This document shows positions 23,241 through 29,803 of a stretch of DNA of 29,803 nt, piece by piece; within the stretch, counting starts at the first letter, position 1, and each line of letters opens with the position of its first letter. The position numbers and the translations under genes are program-made. Location of the stretch: NCBI GenBank assembly GCA_937873245.1, contig CALMVY010000004.1, positions 1 to 29,803 on the forward strand. Direction: 5' to 3'. The notes below the pieces were generated by a model. That model did no database searches. It was not told where the DNA came from and saw nothing but the letters and a program-made list of their open reading frames with translations. The DNA comes from an uncultured Arthrobacter sp. Lineage in GTDB: Bacteria; Actinomycetota; Actinomycetes; Actinomycetales; Micrococcaceae.

Positions 23241-23280
23241 CATCCGGACGTGGCGTCAGTACCCTCGGCCCGCCGCCGGG

Positions 23281-24504
23281 CTACTGGATTGGCGGGACGG
23301 TACGGGGCCTGACGACCAGCCAGAGGGCGGCCGCGGCCAGGAAGATGCACACGGCCTGGACGGCGCCCATCGGTGTGGCTGAACTGACGCCGAACCAGCC
23401 CGCCACCGGCGAGACGAGGCCTGCCATCAAGAAGGTGGCGGCACCGAGCAAAGAGGCAGCGGTACCGGCCTGCGCGCCGTGCTTGGCCAACGCCAGCACC
23501 TGGACACAGGGGAACGTGAAGCCGGCACCGAGGATGTAGAACCACAGCGGCACCATGACGCCCCACAGCCCGAAGCCCAGCTGGTCGAAGACCACGATCA
23601 ACACGGCCATCAGGAACATCCACGCCGTGGAGCAGGCCAGGATCCACTGCGGCGGGACTTTCCGGACGAGCCTCGAGCTGGTCTGCACCCCCGCCACGAT
23701 GCCCAGGGAATTCACGCCGAAGAGCAGGCCATACTGCTGCGGGCTGAAACCGTAGACGTCCTGGAACAGGAACGGCGACGCGGACAGGTAGGTGAACAGC
23801 CCGGCGAAGTTCATTCCGCCCACCAGCAACAGCCCGACGAAGATCCGGTCCGCGAACAGGACGCCGTAGCGCTGGCGGGCGGTCATGCCCGTCTTTCCCC
23901 GCAGTTCCCGGGGCAGCGTCTCGCGCACCACGAACACCGCCGCAATAAGGACGCACATCCCGTAGGCGGCCAGGAAGAAGAAGATCCCCGGCCACGGCAT
24001 AAACAGCAGCAGCTGCGAACCGATCACCGGCGCCAGGATCGGCGCCAGCCCGTTCACCAGGGCCATCCGCGAAAACATCCGCACCATGGCGAATCCGCTG
24101 AACAGGTCCCGCACCATCGCCATGGCCACCACGCCGCCTCCCGCGGCGCCGATGCCCATCAGCACCCGGAAGATGCCCAGAGTCGTGATGTCCGTCGAGA
24201 GGGCCGCCCCGAGGGAGGCCATGATGTGCACCGCGGTGGCCAGGATCAGCGGCAGCCGCCGGCCGAACTTGTCGCTCAGCGGGCCCACCACAAGCTGGCC
24301 GACGGCAAAGCCGATCGTGGTGCCAGTCAGCGTCAGCTGTACGGCCGCCTCGGAAACGCCCAGGCTCTCCTCCAGCGCCGGGAAGGCCGGAAGGTACAGG
24401 TCCACCGTGAACGGTCCCAGAGCGGTGAGGGCGCCAAGCATCAGAATGTAGAGGAGCTTGCGGCGGCGGCTCAGCGAATCGCCGGGATTGGTGGGTGTAG
24501 TCAC
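23281..24504 (-). CDS. Bcr/CflA-family multidrug efflux MFS transporter
   Basis: A 407-aa, 12-helix drug:H+ antiporter. Early GALTALGPFTVDLYLPAFP is the Bcr/CflA hallmark (DLYLPAFP). Motif A GPLSDKFGRR lies in the loop between helices 2 and 3, and RVLMGIGAAGGGVVAMAMVRDLF matches the family helix 4-5 region. Known relatives export bicyclomycin, chloramphenicol, or sulfonamides; the substrate here is unknown. I chose GTG 24504 because TAGGAT lies 8 nt upstream on the minus strand and no ribosome site precedes either candidate, suggesting leaderless expression; ATG 24528 (8 residues longer) is the alternative but the -10 would then lie inside the gene. It is divergent from the Holin-X gene. Confidence 0.9.
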   Translation of the reverse strand: MTTPTNPGDSLSRRRKLLYILMLGALTALGPFTVDLYLPAFPALEESLGVSEAAVQLTLTGTTIGFAVGQLVVGPLSDKFGRRLPLILATAVHIMASLGAALSTDITTLGIFRVLMGIGAAGGGVVAMAMVRDLFSGFAMVRMFSRMALVNGLAPILAPVIGSQLLLFMPWPGIFFFLAAYGMCVLIAAVFVVRETLPRELRGKTGMTARQRYGVLFADRIFVGLLLVGGMNFAGLFTYLSASPFLFQDVYGFSPQQYGLLFGVNSLGIVAGVQTSSRLVRKVPPQWILACSTAWMFLMAVLIVVFDQLGFGLWGVMVPLWFYILGAGFTFPCVQVLALAKHGAQAGTAASLLGAATFLMAGLVSPVAGWFGVSSATPMGAVQAVCIFLAAAALWLVVRPRTVPPIQ

Positions 24505-24687
24505 AGAGGTCAATCCTAGGGCCCGCATTCAGCTGACCAGGTGCGCGGCGGGGGCGCGCCACAGCCAGCCGCCGCGCCCCTGGCCGGAGCCTGAATGGTA
24601 GTTTTGACACCGGGGTGTGCGTGAAGCTGCGCAGACCGGCAAGCCCGCGAATGCGGAAACACGGATGTAACCAGTTAGGCGGGACCG

Positions 24688-25581
24688 ATGAGCGGACGTC
24701 ACAGCGGCGGCACAAGCGGGGGGCTGCGCATTTCCACGCTGCCCAGAACCCTCAAACTGATCTTCAAACTGGCCCCGCGGCAGCTCACCGACGAGATTGC
24801 CCTGGCCAAGGTCGAGCTCAAACGCAAGGGTGTCGAAGTCGGCGTAGCCGCCGCGATTCTCGCCGTCGCGCTGGCCTTTGTCGCCTTCCTGGTCGTCGGC
24901 CTCATCGTTGCCGCCATCATGGGACTGGCCACGATCATGCCCGCCTGGCTCGCGGCCCTGCTGGTCTGCGGTGTTTTCCTGCTGATCGCCGCGATCGCGG
25001 GTCTCGTGGGGGTCGGCAAGTTCAAGAAGGCCATGCCGCTGGTGCCGGAAGACACCATCCGTGGCCTCAAGTACGACCTTGGCATCGCTAAGGAAGGCTC
25101 TGCCTTCGATCCCGCGGTGCTGGACCCGGAGTCCGAGCAGTACAAGGCAGCCAAGGCCGCCAAAGAGGAGGCCGCCGCCAAGGCCAAGGCTGAGAAGGAG
25201 GCCAAGAAGGCCGCCGAACCGGACTTCGGTCCGCCGCCCACTGAAGCGGAACTGCGACGCCGGCTGGACCAGCGCCGCACGCACCTCACCGGGGTCCGCG
25301 ATGAACTCAACGAGGAGCTCGACGTCAAGACGCAGGCCCAGGCCCTGCTGGCGGCGGCCCAGGTGAAGCTGCAGGACGGCAAGGAACAGCTCAGCGGCAA
25401 GGTCGCCGGTTTCCGGTCCTCGGCCGCGCGCACCATGAAACGTCCGGCGACTTCGGCCGGCGCCGCCCCGGACAGCGCCGGCGTGACCGGCCAACTGAGC
25501 CAGCGGTGGAAGCCGCTCGTCGCCCTCACCGCCTCAGCCGCGGCCCTCGTGTTCCTGCTGCGCAGACTCTTCAAGGGCTAG
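24688..25581 (+). CDS. Holin-X / DUF3618 fusion membrane protein
   Basis: A 297-aa protein. Residues about 20-120 fit the actinobacterial Holin-X (phage_holin_3_6) superfamily: an amphipathic QLTDEIALAKVELKRKG helix, then two membrane helices (about 53-82 and 86-110). An Ala/Lys/Glu-rich coiled-coil linker (152-177) precedes a DUF3618-like helix (ELRRRLDQRRTHLTGVRDELNEEL, about 188-211), and a single C-terminal helix (275-292) ends in RRLFKG. In other actinobacteria the two domains are often separate adjacent genes. Despite the name there is no phage context; a membrane or envelope role is likely but unproven. ATG 24688 has a GGCGGGA site close upstream. Confidence 0.78.
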   Translation: MSGRHSGGTSGGLRISTLPRTLKLIFKLAPRQLTDEIALAKVELKRKGVEVGVAAAILAVALAFVAFLVVGLIVAAIMGLATIMPAWLAALLVCGVFLLIAAIAGLVGVGKFKKAMPLVPEDTIRGLKYDLGIAKEGSAFDPAVLDPESEQYKAAKAAKEEAAAKAKAEKEAKKAAEPDFGPPPTEAELRRRLDQRRTHLTGVRDELNEELDVKTQAQALLAAAQVKLQDGKEQLSGKVAGFRSSAARTMKRPATSAGAAPDSAGVTGQLSQRWKPLVALTASAAALVFLLRRLFKG

Positions 25582-25636
25582 GCAGCCCGCTGAACTGCAA
25601 CGCCCACTCGTTGCCGGCCACGGAAAGGGGGACTGG

Positions 25637-26272
25637 ATGAAGTTTATTGGCGCTGGTGCCCGGCCTGGTCAGGCCCAGATTCACCATGACAGAATCTTCA
25701 CCATCCCCAACCTCCTGACTGTGGTGAGGTTCCTCGGCGTCCCGCTTTTCATCTGGCTCGTCCTTGGCGTACAGGAATACGGCTACGCCGCCCTCGTCCT
25801 GGCGATCATGGGCAGCACCGACTGGATCGACGGCTACGTGGCCCGCCGGTTCAACCAAATGTCCAACCTGGGCCGGGTCATGGATCCCATCGCTGACCGG
25901 CTGTCGCTGATCGCGGTTGCCGTCACGCTCGTAATCGCCGGCGTGGTCGAGTGGTGGTACCTCGCGGCGCTGCTTGTCCCGGACGCCATTCTGCTCGCCA
26001 TGTCGCTCTATTACTTCCACGGCCACCCTGACCTGCCTGTCAGCAGAATCGGTAAGATCCGGACCGCGCTGCTGTTGGTCGGCACACCGCTGCTGGTCCT
26101 CTCGGCACTCCCGGTCCCGGGCGCCGAGGTCTACTTCGTGGCCGCCTGGATTTTCCTGGGGCTGGGGCTCGTGGGGCATTGGATTGCCGCATACAACTAC
26201 TTTTGGGCCATCGTCCGCAAGGGCAAAAAGCTTAAGGGCAAAAATCCCGACGTCGACGGCGGCGCCCGCTGA
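25637..26272 (+). CDS. CDP-alcohol phosphatidyltransferase
   Basis: A 211-aa integral membrane enzyme that moves a phosphatidyl group from CDP-diacylglycerol to an alcohol acceptor. The complete family motif is visible: D62-x2-D65-G66-x2-A69-R70-x8-G79-x3-D83-x3-D87, followed by about five membrane helices and a lysine-rich C-terminus (KGKKLKGKN). The acceptor (glycerol-3-phosphate, inositol-phosphate or cardiolipin-type) cannot be fixed from the motif. ATG 25637 follows AAAGGGGG. The TGA overlaps the next gene's ATG (TGATG), so the two are translationally coupled. Confidence 0.9.
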   Translation: MKFIGAGARPGQAQIHHDRIFTIPNLLTVVRFLGVPLFIWLVLGVQEYGYAALVLAIMGSTDWIDGYVARRFNQMSNLGRVMDPIADRLSLIAVAVTLVIAGVVEWWYLAALLVPDAILLAMSLYYFHGHPDLPVSRIGKIRTALLLVGTPLLVLSALPVPGAEVYFVAAWIFLGLGLVGHWIAAYNYFWAIVRKGKKLKGKNPDVDGGAR

Positions 26273-27201
26273 TGATGTGGTTCGCCGTTTTGCTGGCTGT
26301 GCTTGGCGCGTTCTGCCTCGCGTTCGGCGCCCAGCGCCAGGGCAGCGCGGTCAAGGCGGACACCGGGGGACTGGCGCTCAGCAACCATGGCATGCTCCGG
26401 CTGGTCCGCAATCCCCGCTGGGTGTTCGGCCTGTTCCTGCTGTGTGTGGGCATGGCGCTGAACTCGGTCGCCCTGGTGATGGCGCCGCTGACCGTGATCC
26501 AGCCGATCGGGGCGATTGCCCTCGTCATCACCACCATCGTCAACGCCAAGGACCAGGGGCTGAGCATCAACCGGGCCACGGTAGTGGCCATTACCGCCTG
26601 TGTCACGGGCTCGGCCTTGTTCGTGATCCTGGCGGTCAACGTGACCCAGGAGAACCACCAGGTCAGCGCCTCTGACGAGCTGACCGTTGTGCTGCTGCTG
26701 GCCCTCGCTGTCGGGCTGTTCGGGACGCTCGCCCTGGTGTTCCGGCGACGGATGAGCGCCTTCATCTACATCCTCGGCGCGGGTATCCTGTTCGGATTCG
26801 TCGCCGTCCTGACCCGCATCATCGGCAAGCACCTCCTGGATCCCAACGGCCTGGGCGTGCTGAATGTGCCATGGTATTCGGTGGTCGCGATTGTGGCCGC
26901 CGGCGTCCTTGGCTCGTGGTTCGTCCAAAACGCCTACTCCGGTGGACCGCCGGATCTGGTGATTGCCGGGCTGACCGTGATCGACCCGATCGTGGGCATC
27001 GGGATCGGCATCACGATCCTCGGCGAGCTGCGCCCGGATGTTCACGCTGTCACGGCAATTGCGATGGGGGCGGCCGGTTTGCTTGCTATCGTGGGAGTGA
27101 TCGCCTTGTCCAGGCACCACCCCGAAGTCACCAAGCGCAAGAAGGACGCGCGGAAGGCCGCAGGGCGGGTGGCCCAGGACAAAACCAGACTTCAGCAGTA
27201 G
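26272..27201 (+). CDS. DMT-superfamily permease, NIPA-like
   Basis: A 309-aa protein with about nine hydrophobic helices and a basic C-terminal tail. The segment LVMAPLTVIQPIGAIALVITTIVN matches the APxxLVxPLGAL helix of NIPA-type (Mg2+ transporter-like) DMT proteins, and GLTVIDPIVGIGIGITILGE is the second-half counterpart. Actinobacterial members are usually annotated simply as DMT transporters and their substrates are unknown; magnesium transport should not be assumed. ATG 26272 overlaps the previous stop; ATG 26275 is equally possible. Confidence 0.82.
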   Translation: MMWFAVLLAVLGAFCLAFGAQRQGSAVKADTGGLALSNHGMLRLVRNPRWVFGLFLLCVGMALNSVALVMAPLTVIQPIGAIALVITTIVNAKDQGLSINRATVVAITACVTGSALFVILAVNVTQENHQVSASDELTVVLLLALAVGLFGTLALVFRRRMSAFIYILGAGILFGFVAVLTRIIGKHLLDPNGLGVLNVPWYSVVAIVAAGVLGSWFVQNAYSGGPPDLVIAGLTVIDPIVGIGIGITILGELRPDVHAVTAIAMGAAGLLAIVGVIALSRHHPEVTKRKKDARKAAGRVAQDKTRLQQ

Positions 27202-27279
27202 GCCCGGTACGCCTGCGCCGACGGCCAGCCGGCCACCACAGTTCCAGCTGCCGCACCGTGACCACCAGGAGTTCTCCCC

Positions 27280-28476
27280 GTGACCATGTCTGACCACCAG
27301 CACCCGCTGACCATCCTGATTGCCGCGGACACCTACCCGCCCCACGTCAACGGCGCTGCCATGTTCGGATACCGCCTGGCCAAGGGGATGTCGGCGCGCG
27401 GACACGATGTGCACGTCCTGGCCTGCCGCCCGGACAAGGGCAAGAGCTACACCGAGTTCAGCGACGAGGGCACGGTCCACCGGATCCGCTCGCACTCAGT
27501 TCCCACGCACGAGTACTTCCGCATCACATTCCCGTGGGAGATCAAGAAGGAAATCAGCCTGCTGTTTGACCGGATCCAGCCGGACGTCGTGCACATCCAG
27601 AGCCACTACATGATCGGCGAGCACGTACTCTACGAAGCCGTCAAACGCGGCATCCGGATCGTGGCGACCAACCACTTCATGCCGGAAAACCTGAACCCCT
27701 TCCTTCCGTTCCCGCAATGGTTCAAGGACATCGTGGGACGCATTTCCTGGAAAGACATGGGCAAGGTCATGGGCCAGGCCGATGTGGTCACCACACCTAC
27801 GCCGCTGGCGGCCAAGGCGATGCACCAGCATGCTTTCCTCCGTCAGGTGCTGCCGCTCTCCAACGGCATCGACTCCGCGGCGTACGAACTCAAGCCGGGC
27901 GAGGAAGTGGCGCGCCACAGCAGCCCCACCGTGCTGTTCGCCGGCCGGCTCGCCGAGGAGAAGCACGTCGATGTGCTGATCGACGCTGTTGCCAAGACGC
28001 CTAAGGAGCTGGACGTCCATCTCGAGATCGTCGGCGGCGGCGAGGTGCGGCCGGCCCTGGAGGCCCAGGTCGAGCGGCTCGGCCTCCAGGACCGGGTCAA
28101 GTTCCTGGGTCTGGCGAGCGACGCCGAACTCCGCCGTGCCTACATCGCGGCGGACCTGTTCTGCATGCCAGGCACGGCCGAATTGCAGTCACTCGTGACG
28201 CTGGAAGCGATGTCCGCCTCTACTCCGGTGCTGCTGGCGGACGCCATGGCGCTGCCGCATCTGGTGCGCGACGGCGAAAACGGCTACCTGTTCACCCCCA
28301 ATGACAGCGATGACCTCGCGGCCAAGATGGTCCGCGTCCTGTCGCTCCCTGCGGCCGAGCTGGCGGCGATGGGCAAGGCGAGCCGGGGGATGGTGGAGAA
28401 CCACAGCATTGAGCGCACCCTGCAGGCCTTTGAGGATCTGTACCGCGGCGCGAGCTACGACGACCTCGTGGTCTGA
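27280..28476 (+). CDS. Glycosyltransferase family 4
   Basis: A 398-aa GT-B glycosyltransferase. The N-terminal acceptor domain starts TILIAADTYPPHVNGAA with the glycine-rich loop. The C-terminal donor domain includes FAGRLAEEKHVDVLIDAV, LEIVGGGEVRPALE and the E-x7-E motif in GTAELQSLVTLEAM (E301, E309). The N-terminus resembles the PimB/MgtA-like mannosyltransferases of actinobacterial glycolipids. The nearby CDP-alcohol transferase makes a phosphatidyl-lipid acceptor plausible, but that is inference. GTG 27280 is chosen because AGGAG (27267-27271) is 8 nt upstream; ATG 27286 would be 14 nt away. The tRNA promoter overlaps its stop codon. Confidence 0.9.
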   Translation: MTMSDHQHPLTILIAADTYPPHVNGAAMFGYRLAKGMSARGHDVHVLACRPDKGKSYTEFSDEGTVHRIRSHSVPTHEYFRITFPWEIKKEISLLFDRIQPDVVHIQSHYMIGEHVLYEAVKRGIRIVATNHFMPENLNPFLPFPQWFKDIVGRISWKDMGKVMGQADVVTTPTPLAAKAMHQHAFLRQVLPLSNGIDSAAYELKPGEEVARHSSPTVLFAGRLAEEKHVDVLIDAVAKTPKELDVHLEIVGGGEVRPALEAQVERLGLQDRVKFLGLASDAELRRAYIAADLFCMPGTAELQSLVTLEAMSASTPVLLADAMALPHLVRDGENGYLFTPNDSDDLAAKMVRVLSLPAAELAAMGKASRGMVENHSIERTLQAFEDLYRGASYDDLVV

Positions 28477-28501
28477 ACCGGGCCTTTACTATTGTTAGAG
28501 T
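28473..28501 (+). promoter_or_regulatory. Promoter candidate for the CAT-anticodon tRNA
   Basis: TAGAGT (28496-28501) fits TAnnnT, and CTGAAC (28473-28478) lies 17 bp upstream, overlapping the glycosyltransferase stop. A start near 28508 would place the hairpin 28510-28548 in the 5' leader. Confidence 0.4.
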
Positions 28502-28509
28502 GATTTTCG

Positions 28510-28548
28510 CCCGGAAACAATCCGGCCCTCGCCGGGCCGGTTTCCGGG
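28510..28548 (+). other. Leader hairpin immediately before the tRNA
   Basis: CCCGGAAA (28510-28517) pairs with TTTCCGGG (28541-28548), and CCGGCCC (28522-28528) with GGGCCGG (28534-28540), with a CAAT bulge and a TCGCC loop. It ends 5 nt before the tRNA and lacks a T tract, so it is either a weak terminator for the upstream gene or a tRNA-precursor structure. Confidence 0.6.
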
Positions 28549-28553
28549 CCCAC

Positions 28554-28627
28554 GGGGCTATAGCTCAGCTGGTTAGAGCGCGGGACTCATAATCCTAAGG
28601 TCCTCGGTTCAAGTCCGAGTAGCCCTA
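28554..28627 (+). tRNA. tRNA with CAT anticodon, probably tRNA-Ile2 (else elongator tRNA-Met)
   Basis: The cloverleaf is: acceptor GGGGCTA/TAGCCCT, D stem GCTC/GAGC, loop CTCATAA (CAT at 28588-28590), T stem CTCGG/CCGAG, A73, no encoded CCA. It is not the initiator, which has a mispaired C1 and a three-GC anticodon stem. The GGGGCTA-TA-GCTCAG acceptor and D arm match actinobacterial tRNA-Ile(GAT) as I remember it, rather than the usual GGCGGGG of elongator tRNA-Met. That suggests an AUA-reading tRNA-Ile2 modified by TilS. G1.U72 and C27xA43 are odd pairs. Confidence 0.85.
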
Positions 28628-28663
28628 CATTTTCGCGGCACCCTGCGGGGGATCCGCGTCCAC

Positions 28664-28708
28664 GGGAGCCGTGGCCGATGTTTCGACGTCGGCCCGGCTC
28701 CTTTCTTG
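28664..28708 (+). terminator. Terminator after the tRNA
   Basis: GGGAGCCG (28664-28671) pairs with 28695-28702, and GGCCGATG (28673-28680) with 28687-28694; the loop is TTTCGA with a single bulged T. CTTTCTTG follows. Confidence 0.75.
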
Positions 28709-28830
28709 TCTCCGGGTACCGGCGCCCATGAACTTTTATCCCGCCAGGGAACACGCACCGCGAGGAACGTGCCCGCGTTGTGGCCCCGTATGGCTTCCGT
28801 CACTTGCAGTGTCCTTCCGGATTGCGGTAA

Positions 28831-28846
28831 GTTACTGGTGAGTAAC
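28831..28846. promoter_or_regulatory. GTTACT-N4-AGTAAC operator candidate upstream of acyl-CoA dehydrogenase
   Basis: A perfect 6-4-6 palindrome, GTTACT-GGTG-AGTAAC, overlaps a likely -10 (TAACAT, 28843-28848) and lies 61 nt before ATG 28908. A repressor bound here would block the promoter. TetR-type regulators often use such sites near fatty-acid genes; the binder is not identified. Confidence 0.5.
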
Positions 28847-28907
28847 ATCCCGCTGGCGCGAAGCCCGCGTCATTCTGGTCGCTGCTGATCACACGTGAAG
28901 GAACACC

Positions 28908-29803
28908 ATGTCCAAAGCTGCCGTCGACATCAATAACCTCCCGTACGCCGATGGCGACTTCTACGCGTTCGAACAGCTGCTCAGCGGCAAGGAACAGGAC
29001 CGGCTCGCGGAGGTCCGCGACTTTCTGGCCCGTGAGGTCAAGCCGATCGCCGTCGACTGCTGGAACCGCGGCGAGTTCCCGATGGACCTTATTCCCAAGC
29101 TCGCCGAGATTGATCTGGTCAGCCCGGTCCGGAGGCAGGGCTACTCCAACGTCTTCGCTGGCATCATGCACGCCGAGCTGACCCGGGCCGACACATCCAT
29201 CGCCACCTTCATGGGCGTCCACGACGGCCTCTTCACCGGCTCCATCGAAGCACTCGCTTCGCAGGAACAGCAGGAAGCCTGGCTGCCGGAGATCTACTCG
29301 CTCAAGAAGATCGGCGCCTTCGGCCTCACCGAACCCCTTGGCGGTTCCGACGTCGCCGGCGGCACCCGCACCACTGCGCGCCGCGAGGGGGACAGCTGGA
29401 TCCTCAACGGGGCCAAGCGCTGGATCGGCAACGCCACGTTCTCCGACTGGGTGGTCATCTACGCCCGGGATCTCGCTGACAACCAGGTCAAGGGCTTCCT
29501 CGTCGACACCAAGGCTGAGGGCTACAGCGCCACCAAGATCGAGAACAAGATCTCGCTGCGCACCGTGCAGAACGCCGACATCACCCTCGACAACGTCGTG
29601 GTGCCGGACTTCTTCAAGCTCGCGAACGCCAACAGCTTCCGCGACACGAACAAAGTCCTCAAGGTCACCCGGCTGGCCGTCGCCTGGCAGGCGGTGGGCC
29701 AGCAGCTCGCAGCCTTCGACGTCGCCCGCCGCTACGCCGTCGAACGCAGCCAGTTTGGCCGCCCGATCGCCTCCTTCCAGCTGGTCCAGAACCAGCTCAA
29801 CCA
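28908..29803 (+). CDS. Acyl-CoA dehydrogenase family protein (3' end outside window)
   Basis: 298 codons are visible and the frame runs off the window edge; the family is usually about 385-400 aa. The FAD-binding ACADS_1 signature GAFGLTEPLGGSDVAGG and following NGAKRWIGNATFSDWVVIYAR are clear, and the C-terminal helical domain begins with RLAVAWQAVGQQLAAFDVARRYAVERSQFGRPI. The sequence is closest in feel to the glutaryl-CoA/short-branched-chain group, but the substrate is not determined. ATG 28908 is preceded by AAGGA with a 5-nt gap. An operator-like palindrome and a -10 lie upstream. It would take electrons from an acyl-CoA to ETF. Confidence 0.92.
   Translation, partial: MSKAAVDINNLPYADGDFYAFEQLLSGKEQDRLAEVRDFLAREVKPIAVDCWNRGEFPMDLIPKLAEIDLVSPVRRQGYSNVFAGIMHAELTRADTSIATFMGVHDGLFTGSIEALASQEQQEAWLPEIYSLKKIGAFGLTEPLGGSDVAGGTRTTARREGDSWILNGAKRWIGNATFSDWVVIYARDLADNQVKGFLVDTKAEGYSATKIENKISLRTVQNADITLDNVVVPDFFKLANANSFRDTNKVLKVTRLAVAWQAVGQQLAAFDVARRYAVERSQFGRPIASFQLVQNQLN

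Noticed and set aside
24604..24632. TTGACA as a -35 element for the Holin-X gene
   Set aside because: No -10-like hexamer lies 16-18 bp downstream.
22529..24715. 728-aa minus-strand open frame spanning the unknown protein, intergenic repeats and the MFS gene
   Set aside because: Only the last 135 residues look coding; the rest is an out-of-frame reading of the Bcr/CflA gene.
24688..25581. Holin-like protein as evidence of a prophage
   Set aside because: No integrase, structural or lysis genes nearby; Holin-X proteins are common chromosomal genes in actinobacteria.

Overview
The window is high-GC actinobacterial DNA. Gene families, gene order (glyS-GNAT; dusB-dgt-dnaG-tRNA-Asn), frequent GTG starts and C/G-biased third codon positions suggest a member of the Micrococcaceae such as Arthrobacter or Pseudarthrobacter. 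This is an inference from gene content; no 16S or marker comparison could be run. I see no prophage, insertion sequence or CRISPR array. Most of it looks like ordinary chromosome.

Layout. (1) 1-5460: a 3' remnant of a sugar-binding protein gene, an MHS-type MFS transporter, a convergent LysR regulator, and the divergent pair mmsB-mmsA (3-hydroxyisobutyrate dehydrogenase and acylating methylmalonate-semialdehyde dehydrogenase; distal valine catabolism). One 16-bp palindrome type occurs upstream of both the transporter and the LysR/mmsB intergenic region. (2) 5470-9110: a SHOCT-domain membrane protein, an SGNH hydrolase, a divergent carboxylesterase, a small S4 RNA-binding protein and a YdcZ-type DMT permease. 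(3) 9200-11800: glyS with a recognisable promoter and a GNAT acetyltransferase 1 nt behind it. (4) 11800-15770, minus strand: a tightly packed hydrolase - DUF1295 membrane protein - PlsC acyltransferase cluster, then an AtoE-type short-chain fatty-acid transporter. (5) 15770-17830: a 14-bp minisatellite, a BBE-type FAD oxidoreductase and an unresolved 390-bp stretch that may hold a frameshifted small membrane protein. (6) 17828-22500: dusB-dgt-dnaG and tRNA-Asn(GTT) with a textbook terminator. (7) 22529-24530, minus: a 135-aa unknown protein and a Bcr/CflA drug/H+ antiporter, separated by about 345 bp rich in inverted repeats. (8) 24688-29803, plus: a Holin-X/DUF3618 protein, a CDP-alcohol phosphatidyltransferase overlapping a NIPA/DMT-like permease, a GT4 glycosyltransferase, a CAT-anticodon tRNA that looks like tRNA-Ile2, and the start of an acyl-CoA dehydrogenase cut by the window edge.

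How the genes fit together: regions 1, 4 and 8 point to fatty/branched-chain acid turnover and membrane lipid work (MMSDH, PlsC, SCFA transporter, CDP-alcohol transferase, acyl-CoA dehydrogenase, several alpha/beta hydrolases). Regions 3 and 6 are housekeeping translation, replication and nucleotide-pool genes. Each of the five convergent junctions carries a strong hairpin; two of these are unusually long perfect inverted repeats. Two genes (LysR, SGNH hydrolase) end inside short tandem repeats that also copy the stop codon. I did not find a clearly new biological system. The best leads are the shared palindromes, the hairpin elements, the 23.1-kb inverted-repeat region and the broken-looking small gene at 17.5 kb.
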